A stretch of DNA of 64,000 bases from Pollenia angustigena (GCA_930367215.1 OV884056.1:195403310-195467309), one strand, 5' to 3'; numbered from the stretch's first letter, positions 11,118 to 22,464 are shown. The notes: a model not told the origin generated them from the sequence alone. Translations and numbers: made by a program.

Positions 11118-12386
11118 GCATCTGTGTACTCGTTTCTTTTCCCCTCGTCCCGCTCGCCTATAAAGTAGCAATCTTGTCAATAAGACATGAGTCGTATGAA
11201 CACAGACTTATTGTGCTGTCGTAATTAATCCGAAGAGAACTGCGCTGAACAGCTGAGCCGAGCCGCATTAATTTTTGTAAGCCGTCGCCGTTGATGGTTA
11301 AATTTTATCCAGCTAACATACGAATTTAGCCTGCGACTAGTAATTTTTGCAACAAATCACTTGCGGTAAGATCTAACTTCATTTATTAATTTATGAATTA
11401 GAATTAAAAAATATTTTTATTTTTGGTAAATATTTATTTTTATATTTGTTTTAAATTAGCTGATTTAAATTCCAAATAGCACACTGTATTATGAGGGGTT
11501 GTTCACAACAGTCGTATTTTTCATGTTATCATTTTAAGACCTTGTGATTTCCCCGAATATGTAAGTATATTTGTAACAACTATATGCAAAATTAAAAAAA
11601 AAAATCATTAAAAAAGAATTTGAACAACTCTTTCTGTCAAAACTGGTTTTATCTGTAATATTCGAAATAAAATTAACACATTCTGCCTCACCATTTACAT
11701 TTAGTGATTATTTTAATATATTCTATTGATCTGAAAAAAAAAAATTATTTCAGACAACAATTTACTAAACAAAATAATAGTTGAAAATGTTTTTCTATAT
11801 GCACGTATATTCATGCTTTTTTGGATATTTTAAAGCATATCTTACAGTATTGTTGTCCCAATAATCATATTTTTTTATAAGTTCGAAATGATTTTAAAAC
11901 TTTAACAAATAAAAGTTGTTAAAATCCGGAATTGACCGGGGTCAAACTATCATTGAATATAATATATAAGTTGTCTATAAATCAATTGCTCTACTTTCCA
12001 CACTTTTTAAACATATTATAACAAGAAACGACAAATATGTACAAACAACACTTTTTATAAGTTTACAGGAGAAGCAAAAAACTTTACAATATCGGACTTG
12101 GCGTTTGAATTTCTTTAACAAAGGCGCCATTTTTTGATCTCAGTGATCTAAAGTTTTTTGTGTCAATTTTTAATTTTTTGATGATACGTTGTTTTGTATT
12201 TTAGGTGAAAATATGTATGTACATGTATAAGTTCATATAAGTCCTGTCAGTATTTTAATTTTTTTTTTTACCCAAAAGTGTTCAAATCGTCTTACATGTT
12301 TTTTTATTTGACAAAAAAGATACCTTTTTACTTTTTTTAACCCTTTTTCTTATGTTATTGGAGTTGTTGCTTTAAAGAATTTTATT
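11118..12386. other. AT-rich stretch, no gene
   Basis: Apart from the inverted arm at 11174-11203 noted above and a slightly GC-richer patch at 11210-11300, I see only AT-rich sequence with homopolymer runs. No credible coding or RNA feature. Confidence 0.5.
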
Positions 12387-12628
12387 ATATCGACCCCTTT
12401 GCGCGAAATTATTGTATACGCCATTTTTTTTTTTTTTTTTAATTGAGTTTTTAATGCAATCTTGTTCTACATTCAAAGAGACGTCCCCTGACAAAATATT
12501 GTAGGCGAATTCCACTTCGTTGCTCCAAAAAGATATTGCAAGCGAAAGCAGAGAAAAGTAGAAAAATGGCTGTCCTGTAAAAGTTGGTTTTTGTAACATA
12601 CGATAATTTCGCGCAATGGGGTCGATAT
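12387..12628. mobile_element. MITE with ATATCGACCCC ends
   Basis: The left end reads ATATCGACCCCTTTGCGCG and the right end is its mirror (CGCGCAATGGGGTCGATAT), extending about 30 bases with two or three mismatches. Total 242 bp. Two overlapping minus-strand frames (12372-12599, 12451-12684) are by-products. Just beyond, GGGGTGAAATGACGGCAGTC (12646-12665) resembles a shared end motif at 35.05 and 40.25 kb. Confidence 0.65.
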
Positions 12629-12834
12629 CTTGCTTTTAAATCCGGGGTGAAATGACGGCAGTCGATAACAATCGAAATTCCCATTTAAATTGTTATGTAA
12701 TATCAGTGGATATTAGGGTAGCCAGATTTTAAATTCGGAAAAACAGTACATTGAATACAAAAAAACAGTACAATCAAGAAAAAAACAGTACATTTTTTTT
12801 GACGAAAACATATTCATTTGTTTTAATTAGTAAC

Positions 12835-12948
12835 CCCCAATTCCACCAAGTTCAGCTATAATTAACTATTAGTTCGAGCTGTCAAAACATATTGTAAGCT
12901 GGAAGTTAAAGTAATAGTTAGTTTTAACTGAACTTGGTGAAATTGGGG
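12835..12948. mobile_element. Palindromic MITE, CCAATTTCACCAAGTTCAG family, copy 1
   Basis: CCCCAATTCCACCAAGTTCAG-type left end and CTGAACTTGGTGAAATTGGGG-type right end form a stem over most of its 114 bp, with ACTATTAGTT / AGTTAGTTTTAACTG continuing the arms. TAA(C) stands on both sides (12831-12834 and 12949-12952), compatible with the TAA/TTA duplication of PIF/Harbinger-type MITEs (inference). Confidence 0.7.
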
Positions 12949-13338
12949 TAACTATTTTAAACTTTTGATTGAATATGCAACAACAATTATATCGAGAAAT
13001 ACACTTAAAATGTGTAACGTCAACGGAATTATTTCCATTTTATGGCATTTCATAAATATATGAAATTACTCCATTTGCGTTTAAGAAGCAAACACCACAA
13101 ACGAAGCATTTGGCCAGGAAAACCATAACATTGCTGTAAGCCATATAAGAAAGGAGAAAAGCCTTACGTAGCTCAAAACAATTATCTCATTGATTGTGTA
13201 AGTACGATTTTCTTTAAACATATTCGTATTTAAAGCAATTTTCACTACACACATAGTTGCACAAATCATATAGAATTTGAGAAAATGTTTGTTTCCTAAA
13301 TTAATTTTCCAATTTTAAACAATTTTTAAATTATTTAC

Positions 13339-13442
13339 GGCTAATTTGACCAAGTTCAGCTATAATTAACTATAGCTAAAACAAAATGTTTTTTGACTTT
13401 TATAATGAAAGTTAATTAAACCTGAACTTGACGAAATTGGCC
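13339..13442. mobile_element. Palindromic MITE, CCAATTTCACCAAGTTCAG family, copy 2
   Basis: Left GGCTAATTTGACCAAGTTCAG-like and right CTGAACTTGACGAAATTGGCC-like ends are inverted. The core words AGCTATAATTAACTAT are shared with copy 1, 500 bp upstream in the same hAT element. No target duplication readable. Confidence 0.65.
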
Positions 13443-14176
13443 ATTAATTTATAAAATCCAAAAAAAAAAATAGTTTGGTTTATTTTTATTTCACAAAATC
13501 TGAAAATATTTAGAATCAAGTGCAATTGAAAACGATGAATATTTTCAATAAAATTTTTGTAAAAATTAACTTATCTTTTTCTTTTTTCAGTAGTTTAGGT
13601 AAAGAAAAGTGGTCCTCAAAGGTATAAGGTATTTTTATAAATTTTGAACACGGAGAATTTTCCAAATTTGTTTGTTTTCAATTTGACGTGATTTCGATTT
13701 CCAGAACATGCCCGAAAATTAAAAAAGTTCTAAAAATTAACGATAATTGTGTTGGAATAAGTATTTTTTTAGTACTTGAAAAAAATTTAAATTGATTTTA
13801 TTTTTGTCTTTCTCAGGGGTGGAAAGGGATAGACTATTGGAAGAGGTAGCCATAAAATCATAACAACATGAAAATATACCACTGCTACGAGCCACCCATT
13901 ATAATAAAGATTTCTGCTGTGTATTTATGAGAAAACAATGACCACAGCGTAAAAACTCTTATTATTTTAGAACTTTTTTTAACACAACATAATTTTTGTA
14001 AGCCAGTACTGTTAAATATAGACTGAGCAAAAAAAAAACAGTACAAAAAACTGTACAAAATGTAAAAAACAGTACATTTGCGTACTGTTTTAGGAGTTGT
14101 GCATAAAACAGTACAATTGCAAAAAATCAGTACATGTACTGCTTAAAACAGTACGAATGGCAACCCTAGTGGATAT

Positions 14177-14929
14177 CAATTGCAATAATTTGGCCTATAC
14201 TTGTAGTGCATTATTATTTAAGTTAACTCCAAAAAATTTTATTAACACACATATAATTTTAATAAGTTTCCTTTAACGCTCCTTTTTATACTTTTATATT
14301 ATAATTTTTTTTTAGTTTTATGTTCTTAATAATATGTATTTACATATTAATATTTCAAGTCTTTTGATTATTTCTTACTAAATTAAATTTTAAATTGTAA
14401 CTTTTTTAGTCCCTTTTTCTTAATTTTTCAATAAAAATTATACAGAAGAAGCGTATATAGTACTGACTTCTTACTTCTTTTGGTCCCTTTAAATTTATAA
14501 CCAATTTCATTAAGAAATCTTAGATCTTACGGCCCTGCTTCTCAAACTACAAGTTACAAATTTACAAGTAAAAAACACAATGTAAATTGTAAAATTGTAA
14601 TAAAAGTGAAATTTTACAAATTTTCTCTTAATTCGTTTACTGTACACGAATGTACTTTATCTATTTGCTGTCTTTTTGTTAAAGCACGCTAGTTTTAAGT
14701 TTGTGCGAAATTACATTACAAATAAACGTTTTCACAAAAAGTAACAAAAGTAAAAATTTTTAACCTTTTTTGCACTTAAATGAACATAATTTGCTGGCCA
14801 CTTTTATGTAAAAGTTTGCCCAAAATTATATTAAAATACGTTGTTAAAAAAGTACCAATAGTACGAAATTTTACCCTGGTTTGCGCCTTCCAGTCTATAT
14901 TTTTATAAATATCTACGTTCCTGGTGATA
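14177..14929. other. AT-rich stretch, no gene
   Basis: Only AT-rich sequence with direct words such as TTACAAATTTAC/AATTTTACAAATTT near 14540-14620. No credible coding, RNA or terminal-repeat signal. Confidence 0.5.
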
Positions 14930-15565
14930 CACAGAAAGAATAACACTCGGGATAAATCAAGTTTTTTATGATTACTTGAAGTACGAGTCGTACTCAAAAA
15001 TTCAACTACGAATAACACTAAAACGTACTCAAAACAATCCTAAATGGGATTACTTTCGAAAATCAATCCCGGAAATTCGTGATATAAGAATAAAATTCTT
15101 AAATCAAGTAAAAAAAAGATTAAACTTTTCGTTGTGTTTAACCCTCCGGCTTACTTATGTTTTGATTTTCTATACACATTGAAAAAGCTCTGGCCAGACC
15201 CATGTGTACCAGAAAGGGTTAAAAAGTAAATTTGAACTCTTGCTTCTCATTTAGTTTATATGTTTTATTAAATATGTACATAAGATTTTGTAAACTAAAA
15301 CCCATATCGGGCATGATGTTGGTGTTTTATCATTCTGTAAGCTTTAAAACGGGTAAGTAAATCAATCATAATAATTTTTTCTTTCTAATTTTAGATAAAA
15401 TAAACTTAATAATTCTTGAATCAAGCGCATTTTGAGATTGGTTCAATCTTAGTTTTACTTAAATCGATCTCATTTTCGGATTATTTCAAGTGCGCAATCG
15501 GGATTGAATATGGACAATTTAAGTATTTTGCGATTGTACATCCGTGCTTGAATCAATCTTTCTGT
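14930..15565. mobile_element. MITE, CACAGAAA family, with nested TTAA mini-element
   Basis: Left end CACAGAAAGAATAACACTC; a mirrored TTGAATCAATCTTTCTGT ends at 15565. The interior contains CATATCGGGCATGATGTTGGT (15303-15322), also found in the middle of the 31.5-kb member as CATATCGAGCATGCTGCTGG, which ties the two together. The right boundary is less certain than the left. Non-autonomous. Confidence 0.5.
15142..15218. mobile_element. 77-bp TTAA-flanked mini-element
   Basis: TTAA at 15138-15141 and 15219-15222; ends CCCTCCGGCTTACTTATG and CCAGAAAGGG. A CCCATGTGTACC word near the right end resembles the CACATATGTGTACC hairpin of the 6.4-kb element. A very short deletion derivative or a chance arrangement; the TTAACCC...GGGTTAA framing favours the former. 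Confidence 0.5.
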
Positions 15566-15681
15566 ACTTGATTCAAGAAAATCTGTACTCACCGTACTAT
15601 TAATACCGCTTCGGATTGATTTGAGAACGGATGGATTGATTTTTCATTTGAGTGCAGCTTAATAGTTAAACTTTAAAAATT

Positions 15682-16420
15682 ATTAGTATTGTGGTTATTT
15701 TATTGAACTATTTATGGTTTTTAATCCAAATTTTTAATATTTTTAATTAGGCTTAAGTTCATGAAAAATTATCAGTAAATTTTAATTGATTTTCATGTTG
15801 TAAAACTCCTTTCTTCATAAAAATAATTTAATGAAAATTAAATTTAATGAACTTAAGCCTAATTAAAAATATTAAAAATTTGGATTAAAAACCATAAATA
15901 GTTCAATAAAATAACCACAATACTAATAATTGTTAAAGCTAAGGCACGAGCTCTATGTTTGCATTTGTCCTTCAAGTTGTGCTGAAAAGGTCAACAAGAA
16001 AAAGAAAGACAAAAAAATGAAAAAACAAAAAATATGTACTTTGAACTTCAAGAAGAATTCTTGACAAAAGTACGAAAAAACAGAAGTAAAGGAACAACAT
16101 GTTAAAATAAATTAAAATAGATAATCATTCAAAAGCAAATTTCGATCTACCAAAGGTTAAATACAATTTGGTTTAAGGATTGATGTTTGACTAATGACGT
16201 CAGCAGTCGTCGATGGCTGCGAGTGTTAAACGGCAAGCCCTCTGAGGAGATTGAGTGGTTGCAATCGAAACATGTCAGGGTAACCTGTCCGTAAACACCT
16301 GGGTTCGAGCCCAGATTGAGTCAAGAATGAAAAATTATCAGTAAATTTTAATTGATTTTCATGTTGTAAAACTCCTTTCTTCATAAAAATAATTTAATGA
16401 AAATTAAATTTAATGAACTA
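15682..16420 (+). mobile_element. Structured repeat (order A'-b-A-c-b), copy 1, with pol III B-box-like core
   Basis: Bounded by an exact 15-bp direct repeat, TAAACTTTAAAAATT, at 15667-15681 and 16421-16435. Order: A' (about 15682-15763), b (15764-15848), A (15849-15927, the inverted copy of A'), c (15928-16326), b again (16327-16417, a direct repeat of the first b). Block c contains GATGGCTGCGAGTG and then CTGGGTTCGAGCCCAG (16299-16314), which includes GGTTCGAGCCC, a perfect match to the pol III B-box pattern GGTTCGANNCC, set in a 5-bp T-arm-like stem. No protein coding. The same blocks make up 26524-28583. A variable-length target duplication fits target-primed retrotransposition, while the inverted arms are more like foldback DNA elements. 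I do not recognise the family. Confidence 0.8.
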
Positions 16421-16440
16421 TAAACTTTAAAAATTTTGCA

Positions 16441-17064
16441 GTCGAAATAGGGTTGATTAAAAGTACCAAAAATTGCTTTTTTGTCCACTTTCACCTCATA
16501 AAAGATCGACTTTTGAAATGTTCCTTTTTATGATATGCCACCGTAGTTAGAAATTTTCAACAAACAAACAAAAATTTAATTTAGGATTGAAAAATTATTA
16601 AAAAACATGTGTTTATAAAGAGTACCAATATACGAATTTTTACCCGTTTTATTGCCCCTTTTAGGTAAAATTTTTTAAATCTATGTCCTTAAAGTACCAC
16701 TTAAGCAAAAAAGTTAATAATCTTGTTTTATTTCGCAGTCTTAATGGGGTTGATCAAATGTTCCTTAAATTTCACTTTTTACTCAATTTAAACCCCAAGA
16801 GGTTTTCAAAATGAACTTTTTTATTACAAGCCAAAAAACCTCCTACATATAGATATACGCACGAAAAAAATGTTGGATTTAGGATGAAAAAAAATGGATT
16901 CCATTTTTTACCATTTTGTAGCAATTTCGCAATTTCATTCTAGCTTGGCATTAAATACCATTAAAATCGGTTTAACATGTTGCACTTTAACATTTTAAAA
17001 CGTATGTAACATATGTACAATGATTAATAGTGAACCCAGGAAGAAAAAACATATTTTTTAATAT
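16441..17064. other. AT-rich stretch, no gene
   Basis: Nothing that I can support. Two loosely similar segments (16436-16545 and 16730-16810) share words such as GTTGATTAAAAGTACC / GTTGATCAAATGTTCC and GCAGTC, hinting at an old tandem duplication of about 290 bp. Confidence 0.4.
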
Positions 17065-17306
17065 CCCAATAAAAACTTCGCTTACTTTTTCAAAATGAAT
17101 AGCTTCTCTCACTCATTATTTAGCAGCTTTCTTCTATAACTGTTTTATAACAACTTCTGTAACTACTTATTTCTGGATGTATGTATGTAAAAAAATGATG
17201 ATTTACTCTTGAATGCGTTCATTTTGGGACATTAGAATTGTAAGTAGTGCTTTTAAGTTTTTCTGATTACTCAACACATTATTTTGTAGGTGAAGTTTTT
17301 ACTGGG
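17065..17306 (+). mobile_element. MITE, CCCAGTAAAAACTTCGC family, copy 2
   Basis: Left end CCCAATAAAAACTTCGC, right end TGAAGTTTTTACTGGG, with AT on both sides as a possible 2-bp target duplication. 242 bp, no coding. Internally collinear with copy 3 170 bp downstream and copy 1 at 3.8 kb. Confidence 0.8.
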
Positions 17307-17308
17307 AT

Positions 17309-18060
17309 GGTCATCTCCAACAAAACTATTTTTAATAAAAAATGTTAAAACATACTATGGTTTCATTTTATTGTTGCCCTTAACCATATTATGGTTCAAT
17401 TAATCCTTCAGCAGGAAGCCACAACCATATTAGTATTGCCTCGAAATATGCTATCATAATTACCAAAATATGTTTACCACCCCCGTAAAAACTTCGCTTA
17501 CTTTTTCAAAATGAATAGCTTCTTTAACTCATTATTTAGTAGCTTTCTTCTATAACTACATCTATAACAACTTCTTTAACTACTTTTGCCTGGATGCATT
17601 TAAGAAAAAAAATAATGACTTACTTTTGAATGCGTTCATTTTGGGACATCCCTTGTAAAATTCATTGGTTCTTTCAGTAGAATTGTAAGCAGAGCTTCTA
17701 TGTTTTTCTGATTACTCAACACATTATTTTGTAGGCGAAGTTTTTACTGGGACTCATTATAGTACGATGGTTTTTTTGGAAAGAGGAAACTGTTATTGTT
17801 AATTGATAACCATACAATTATTAGGGGTAAACAAATTATTTTTATTTTTAACCATTGCCCGTTCGGTGGCAACCAAAGCATAGTTGTGGCTCCTTGATGC
17901 AAGTCTTAAGCTCCAATTAGACGTTACATAACCATAGCAAAACTGTATTACCATCACCTCTGTATTATACCAAAACGGCATAAACATACCATACAAACCT
18001 ATTCAATTTTGGTTTAAAAATTCGACGTTACGGCTGTGGCATTATGTTTAAGTCACGTCT
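17309..18060. repeat. CCATA/TATGG-rich repeat interrupted by a MITE
   Basis: 17309-17480 opens with TGGTCATCTCCAACAAAACT, a segment repeated at 43.95 kb (GTCATCTCCAACAATACT), then ACATACTATGGTT, AACCATATTATGGTT and AACCATATTAG. 17754-18010 carries further ATGGTTT, AACCATAC and AACCATAG words. This looks like one older palindromic element into which the 17481 MITE inserted. Similar to the array at 290-600. Ends not resolved. Confidence 0.4.
17481..17751 (+). mobile_element. MITE, CCCAGTAAAAACTTCGC family, copy 3
   Basis: Left end CCCCGTAAAAACTTCGC, right end GCGAAGTTTTTACTGGG, with AC on both sides (17479-17480, 17752-17753). 271 bp, the same length as copy 4. Confidence 0.85.
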
Positions 18061-19308
18061 AATTTGAGCTTTATTAAACAATTTATTGGTTGCCGGTTAC
18101 AACAATATAGTTAAGTAACTATAGTATGTTAAACAAAAATTCGCTTAAAACAATTTTGTTGCAGGCGACCATAGAAATGTGTTTTCTCTGTGTGCACAAT
18201 TTCAATATAACCAATAACACTCCAACGTAAAAATAAAAAAACCAAGAAGTAAAAATAAATGTAAGACAAGAAAAAATCAACAGGAAGTACGCACAAATGA
18301 CCTGGCAATTTGAAATGGGTGGCACTACTTGTGGCATTACAATTTATGTAACGAACATCCGGCTTATAACAACTACTCCCTCAGTAACATTTGAAAGTGC
18401 TGCAATGCACAGGATGAGCAATACAAGTCGGAAGGAGAAGGGGCTGATGCTAAGGATGACTTTTACAAAAATAAAATGAAATGTATATGATGCCATGACA
18501 CAAATTGACAACATTGTTTAGTGTATTACAGATAAAGCTCCAAAGGGGAATACTAGCAATAAATGTAAATGTGATAACAGAAGTGCATCCTGCTACAAAA
18601 CATACAACTAACGAAATTATTCTATAAGAGAAAAAGGTATTGAATTGAATCATAGAGAGGGAGAGAAAGAGGTAAAAGGCTAAATAAAACTAAAACAAAA
18701 AAAAAAAAAAAACAAAATTTAATAAAAACTATTTCATATTTTGTAAATGGAAAAATAACTAAATATTTTTTTCTCTTTTACAATATTGTCACTGAATGCG
18801 TGCAACGGTTGCAATTTATGTTCTCGAACATAAATTTCGTATATTTATTTTTGTAAAGCAATAAAAACAGCAAATAGCAATATGTTGTTGTTGTCAAAAG
18901 CTTTATTGACTCTATAATTGTCAATTCTTGTTATGACAATCGTTATTGCCAACAACACCATGTTCATATTCTTGTTTAAATGTCAGAGACAGGGTCAATT
19001 TTAATTTGAAACATTCGGCTCAAACTCAATAAACGTTGATGTGGCCATGTTGAGTTTTATAGGAAATTCTTATTTTTTTTTTTTTATTCTGGTATTTTTG
19101 TTTGTTTTGGTTTTGAAAGTACGCTTCTGTTTTTTCTAGCCTTTATCAATAATTCTTTGCAGTGAAGCGTATTTTCTTGTGCTTGCAATTTATATTTATT
19201 ATTGCAACACGTACCGTACGTACTGCTGATTTGTTACATTAAATTTTGCTTAAGTTGGTTCTTTTAAAAATCTTCCATTTGAAATACAAAGAAATAAAAG
19301 GAAATAAT
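18061..19308. other. AT-rich stretch, no gene
   Basis: No support for a gene. The frames at 18119-18337, 18297-18479 and 18450-18653 overlap on opposite strands and have no motif. A purine run AGAGAGGGAGAGAAAGAGG (18652-18671) and a poly-A run follow. Confidence 0.45.
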
Positions 19309-19316
19309 GTATACAT

Positions 19317-19968
19317 TAGGGATATAACTTTTTGCAATTTTTGCAAACAACAAAAATACCACCTCATGGCCGTGTGGGGCATAAAAAAATATGGTGTCAC
19401 TTTTCATCTTTCGTGAAAAAAGTTTCCGCACCGAAAGCGTTGAAGTTTTGTTTTTATTTTTGATTTTCATCACTAAATCAGTGGCTCGTGTCTTAAATAA
19501 GTTCGTTTTAGTTTAAATTTATATATAATCTTCAACATTAAACCATTTTTCATAAGTCTAATGCAAAATCAAATGGGTTTCAATTTCCAAAAATAAAATT
19601 CACACATAATATGGAGTTTTAGGAATCGCACAGAAAAAATTCTCCAACATTTTTCACCAATTAAAGCATTAATCAAAAATAAAATCAGTTTTAATTAAAA
19701 ATTTAATCAAGCGAATTAAACGTTTAATTAATGCTATTAACTGGTTTAATTGATACTATTAATTTGTTTACTGGTGCAAATTTAATTAATTTTTTAATTC
19801 ATATCACAAATTTTTTAATTGAAATCAATTTTAATTTTTTTCTGTGCGCTTACGGTGCGAAAACTTTTTTCACCGAATCAGCTTAAAAACGGTTTTTTAT
19901 TATCAGATCAAAATTCCCCACATGGTGCTGGAGTGGTATTTTGCACTCAACAAAAAGTTATAACTCTA
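19317..19968 (-). mobile_element. hAT-type MITE, TAGGG(A)TATAACTTTTT family, copy 2
   Basis: Inverted relative to copy 1. Flanked by GTATACAT (19309-19316) and GTACACAT (19969-19976), 7 of 8 identical. Ends TAGGGATATAACTTTTTGC and AAAAAGTTATAACTCTA. A CACAGAAAAA MITE (19629-19846) splits the body in the word AATCG|CTTACGG, which copy 1 carries intact at 10801-10813 on the opposite strand. Confidence 0.85.
19629..19846. mobile_element. MITE, CACAGAAAAA family, inserted in hAT copy 2
   Basis: CACAGAAAAAATT left end and AATTTTTTTCTGTG right end; CG duplicated on both sides (19627-19628, 19847-19848), confirmed by the empty site in hAT copy 1. Interior of TTTAATTAA-type repeats shared with the 45.0-kb member (GCATTAATCAAAAATAAA). 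218 bp. Confidence 0.8.
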
Positions 19969-19976
19969 GTACACAT

Positions 19977-20776
19977 ATCATAACTCAAAAATGTAAGTTT
20001 TAAGGAAAACGAGTTTAAAGTTTTAAATTTACACACAACTTTTTAAAAAGGAAAAATTTTATTCTTCACTTAAGAGTTCATATATCTCTTCATATGAAAT
20101 AATTACCACTTTCTAAAACACCTAATTCACAAATTTCGAGGGATATTAACTGAAAATTTGTTATTTTTGACTTATGGCATTGTGGTAGGAAATGAAGCAT
20201 TTCCATAGTTTCCCAAAAAGTCGCACTTTTTGTCAAGAATGCGTTGCCTCACAGTAAAAACTGGCCAAACTTAAATCGAGTTTTTCGTAAACGAAACGGT
20301 AACCGACTAACATTAACATGTCCAATTGCAAAACCGCTTACACTTCTAGCCAATTTTGTATTGGGCATTAAGCCGTAAAAGAAAATTATATTTGAAAATT
20401 CGTATAAAAAAATAAAGTTATATTTTTCCCCCAAAATTTCTTATTTAATGATTTTCTCAAATTTCTAAAAAGTAATCACAATTGGCCCAAAAAATTTAGT
20501 AAAATCCAAATAATTTACATAAAAAGCTGTTTTTTTTTTTGAAGATTTAAGAATAATTTATCTATTTTCGAAGAGAATACACTATTTTTGGCGCATTGCG
20601 TTTAAATTTTAGTTTTTTTTTTTTTTTAAATCAAGGATTACCTTACAAAAACCACACTAGTTATAAACTATCCATTTATTTATATAAATTTAAATTCAAA
20701 TAATTTCAGGGTTTCCCTTATAAAACAAAAAACCCCATTACCAGTAAATTAAGATTGGGAAAAATATTTTTAAAAA
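19977..20776. other. AT-rich stretch, no gene
   Basis: No credible coding or RNA feature. The minus-strand frame at 20249-20434 has no motif. Confidence 0.5.
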
Positions 20777-21504
20777 CTTGTATCCATGTTCTGTAGCTTT
20801 AGTGAGAACTTCTCACATCGAAAAGATGTGAAACAAAATATATCATCGTTTCTCAAAAAGTCAGAAAAAATGTGTCTGTAACTCATGTCGAAAACTATCA
20901 AAAGATATTATGTCGTTACGTTATAAATGTCATGATGTTACACTCGAAGCCGATGTGAAATTGCAGACGTTGAGATCGCCAGTCAAGCATATCGTTGACG
21001 GCGATCAAAATTAACTAAAATTCAAGACTTTTTAACGACGGCGGCGAAAATACAACCGTCAGCTATACCAAATAATGTAAAGTGCGACATTAATGTTTGT
21101 TGTGTGCCACCGAACTTTAAAACATTCGTATATTTTATAAAAATGTTAAAAGCAAAATAATTAAACAATGAAAAAATGTGCCAAGAACAAAATATTATTA
21201 TTATTATTCTATGCGTTTTGCATTTGTAATCGTGCTTTTTCTATTAAAATTGTTTCTCGCGTTTTTTCGTGAGTTTATTTGACAGTTCAAAGCGGGAACT
21301 TTTCTCACAAAAATGTTACAGACACACTTTTTAGTAGTTTGGCCAGTAAATTCCTTACGTGACAGCTAGTACTCGCCAAAAAAGTTACAGACACAGTTAA
21401 GTTAGAAAAACAGCTGTTTGTTTTAATATATGGCTTTTTTGTTTCATTTTACACTTTTGAATCGAAAAGTTTCTCGACGCTAGAGTTGCAGAACATGGGC
21501 GCTG
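20777..21504. mobile_element. MITE with CCATGTTCTG ends
   Basis: Left CCATGTTCTGTAGCTTTAG and right CTAGAGTTGCAGAACATGG are inverted, followed inside by mirrored GTTTCTC...CGAAAAG / GAATCGAAAAGTTTCTCG blocks. About 730 bp. The interior repeats GTTACAGACACA (21314-21325, 21384-21395). No coding; no readable target duplication. Confidence 0.65.
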
Positions 21505-21604
21505 GATAGATATTTTAAAGATATATTTTTTGCTACGTGTGCAATCGACCGAGTATGAATAATTTTCACCAACAAAAAAATAATCTAATCCGCAAGCTTA
21601 ACCA

Positions 21605-22031
21605 CCCAGCGGGAAAAAGAAGGAGTACGGATATCTTCTAGAAGGCCTCTGCACTCCTTCTTTTGGTTAAACAAGGCCTGCTCGCTCCATTCCATAATCA
21701 TATCTTTTTTACACACGTTGTCATTGCGGAGTAGGCCATCCGCTCTCGCTTCTTTAGAAGGTACATAAGAATGGTAACGGGATCAAAACAAAATAATTAT
21801 TTTGCTTTTACTTGTGCAAAAAAACAATACAAAAAATGCTTCTCCTTCTCTACTCCCTTCTCATAGAAGCGAGTGTGGAAGGTGTATCTTATTTTTTACA
21901 CTAAAGAGCAAAGGCCTTCTATGAGGCGTTCTTTAGCAGTTAGATAAGAGTAGTAATTTAATCAAAACAATTTTTAAGCAGGCCTCTTAAAAGGCCTGAA
22001 GCAAGAAAGTCTTCTGGTTTTTACCGCTGGG
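21605..22031. mobile_element. MITE with CCCAGCGGTAAAAAC ends
   Basis: Left CCCAGCGGGAAAAAGAAGG, right TCTTCTGGTTTTTACCGCTGGG; CA on both sides (21603-21604, 22032-22033). The interior has repeated AGAAGGCCT/AAGGCCTGC words and purine-rich tracts. 427 bp. The terminal CCCAG and 2-bp duplication resemble the CCCAGTAAAAAC family. Confidence 0.7.
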
Positions 22032-22033
22032 CA

Positions 22034-22464
22034 TAAGATACCCTACACCACTGAGTGGAGCTTTATTGGGAGTTATGGGTAGGAAATGTCTCACAACTAT
22101 AAAATTTTGTTTAAATGTAGGTTAAAATGTATTTGTGGCAGACATTATCTGAACAATATAAAACTTTTTCTTTGTTTTCAGTTTATTTTTCTTTGTAAGC
22201 TAATAAGACCTAATAATGTTGATGTAAATAAAACATTTTTATTGCATTTCACCCGACGTTTCGTCACTTTTTTGGTGACTTTTTCAAGGGTCGTCTATTT
22301 AATTTAAAATAATAAAAGGATAACATTGATACAAAAAAAATTTTTTCACAATAAGCAAACACAACTTACAAAAAATATATATTATTTTACATTAAAAACA
22401 TCGACAGGTTTTTAATAAAATTAAATTCCACAAACACATTTAACAAAAAACAGCAAAGCACAAC
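22034..22464. other. No gene recognised
   Basis: Begins TAAGATACCCTACACCACTGAG, which looks like one end of the GATACCCT...CACC element family (see 52.8 kb), then AT-rich sequence. GACGTTTCGTCACTTTTTTGGTGACTTTTTC (22254-22284) contains a short hairpin. The 22086-22307 frame has no motif. Confidence 0.4.

Larger units (their letters stand above)
12714..14168. mobile_element. hAT-type non-autonomous element, TAGGGTAGCC ends, with AAACAGTAC repeats
   Basis: Exact 8-bp target duplication GTGGATAT at 12706-12713 and 14169-14176; ends TAGGGTAGCCAG and its mirror TGGCAACCCTA. Both subterminal regions carry many copies of AAAACAGTACA, typical of the short subterminal repeats where hAT transposases bind (known for the superfamily). 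1455 bp, no transposase. It hosts two palindromic MITEs at 12835-12948 and 13339-13442. Confidence 0.85.

Noticed and set aside
16220..16316. A tRNA gene in block c of the structured repeat
   Set aside because: Only the B-box/T-arm is tRNA-like; the putative A box is about 80 bases upstream and no cloverleaf can be drawn.
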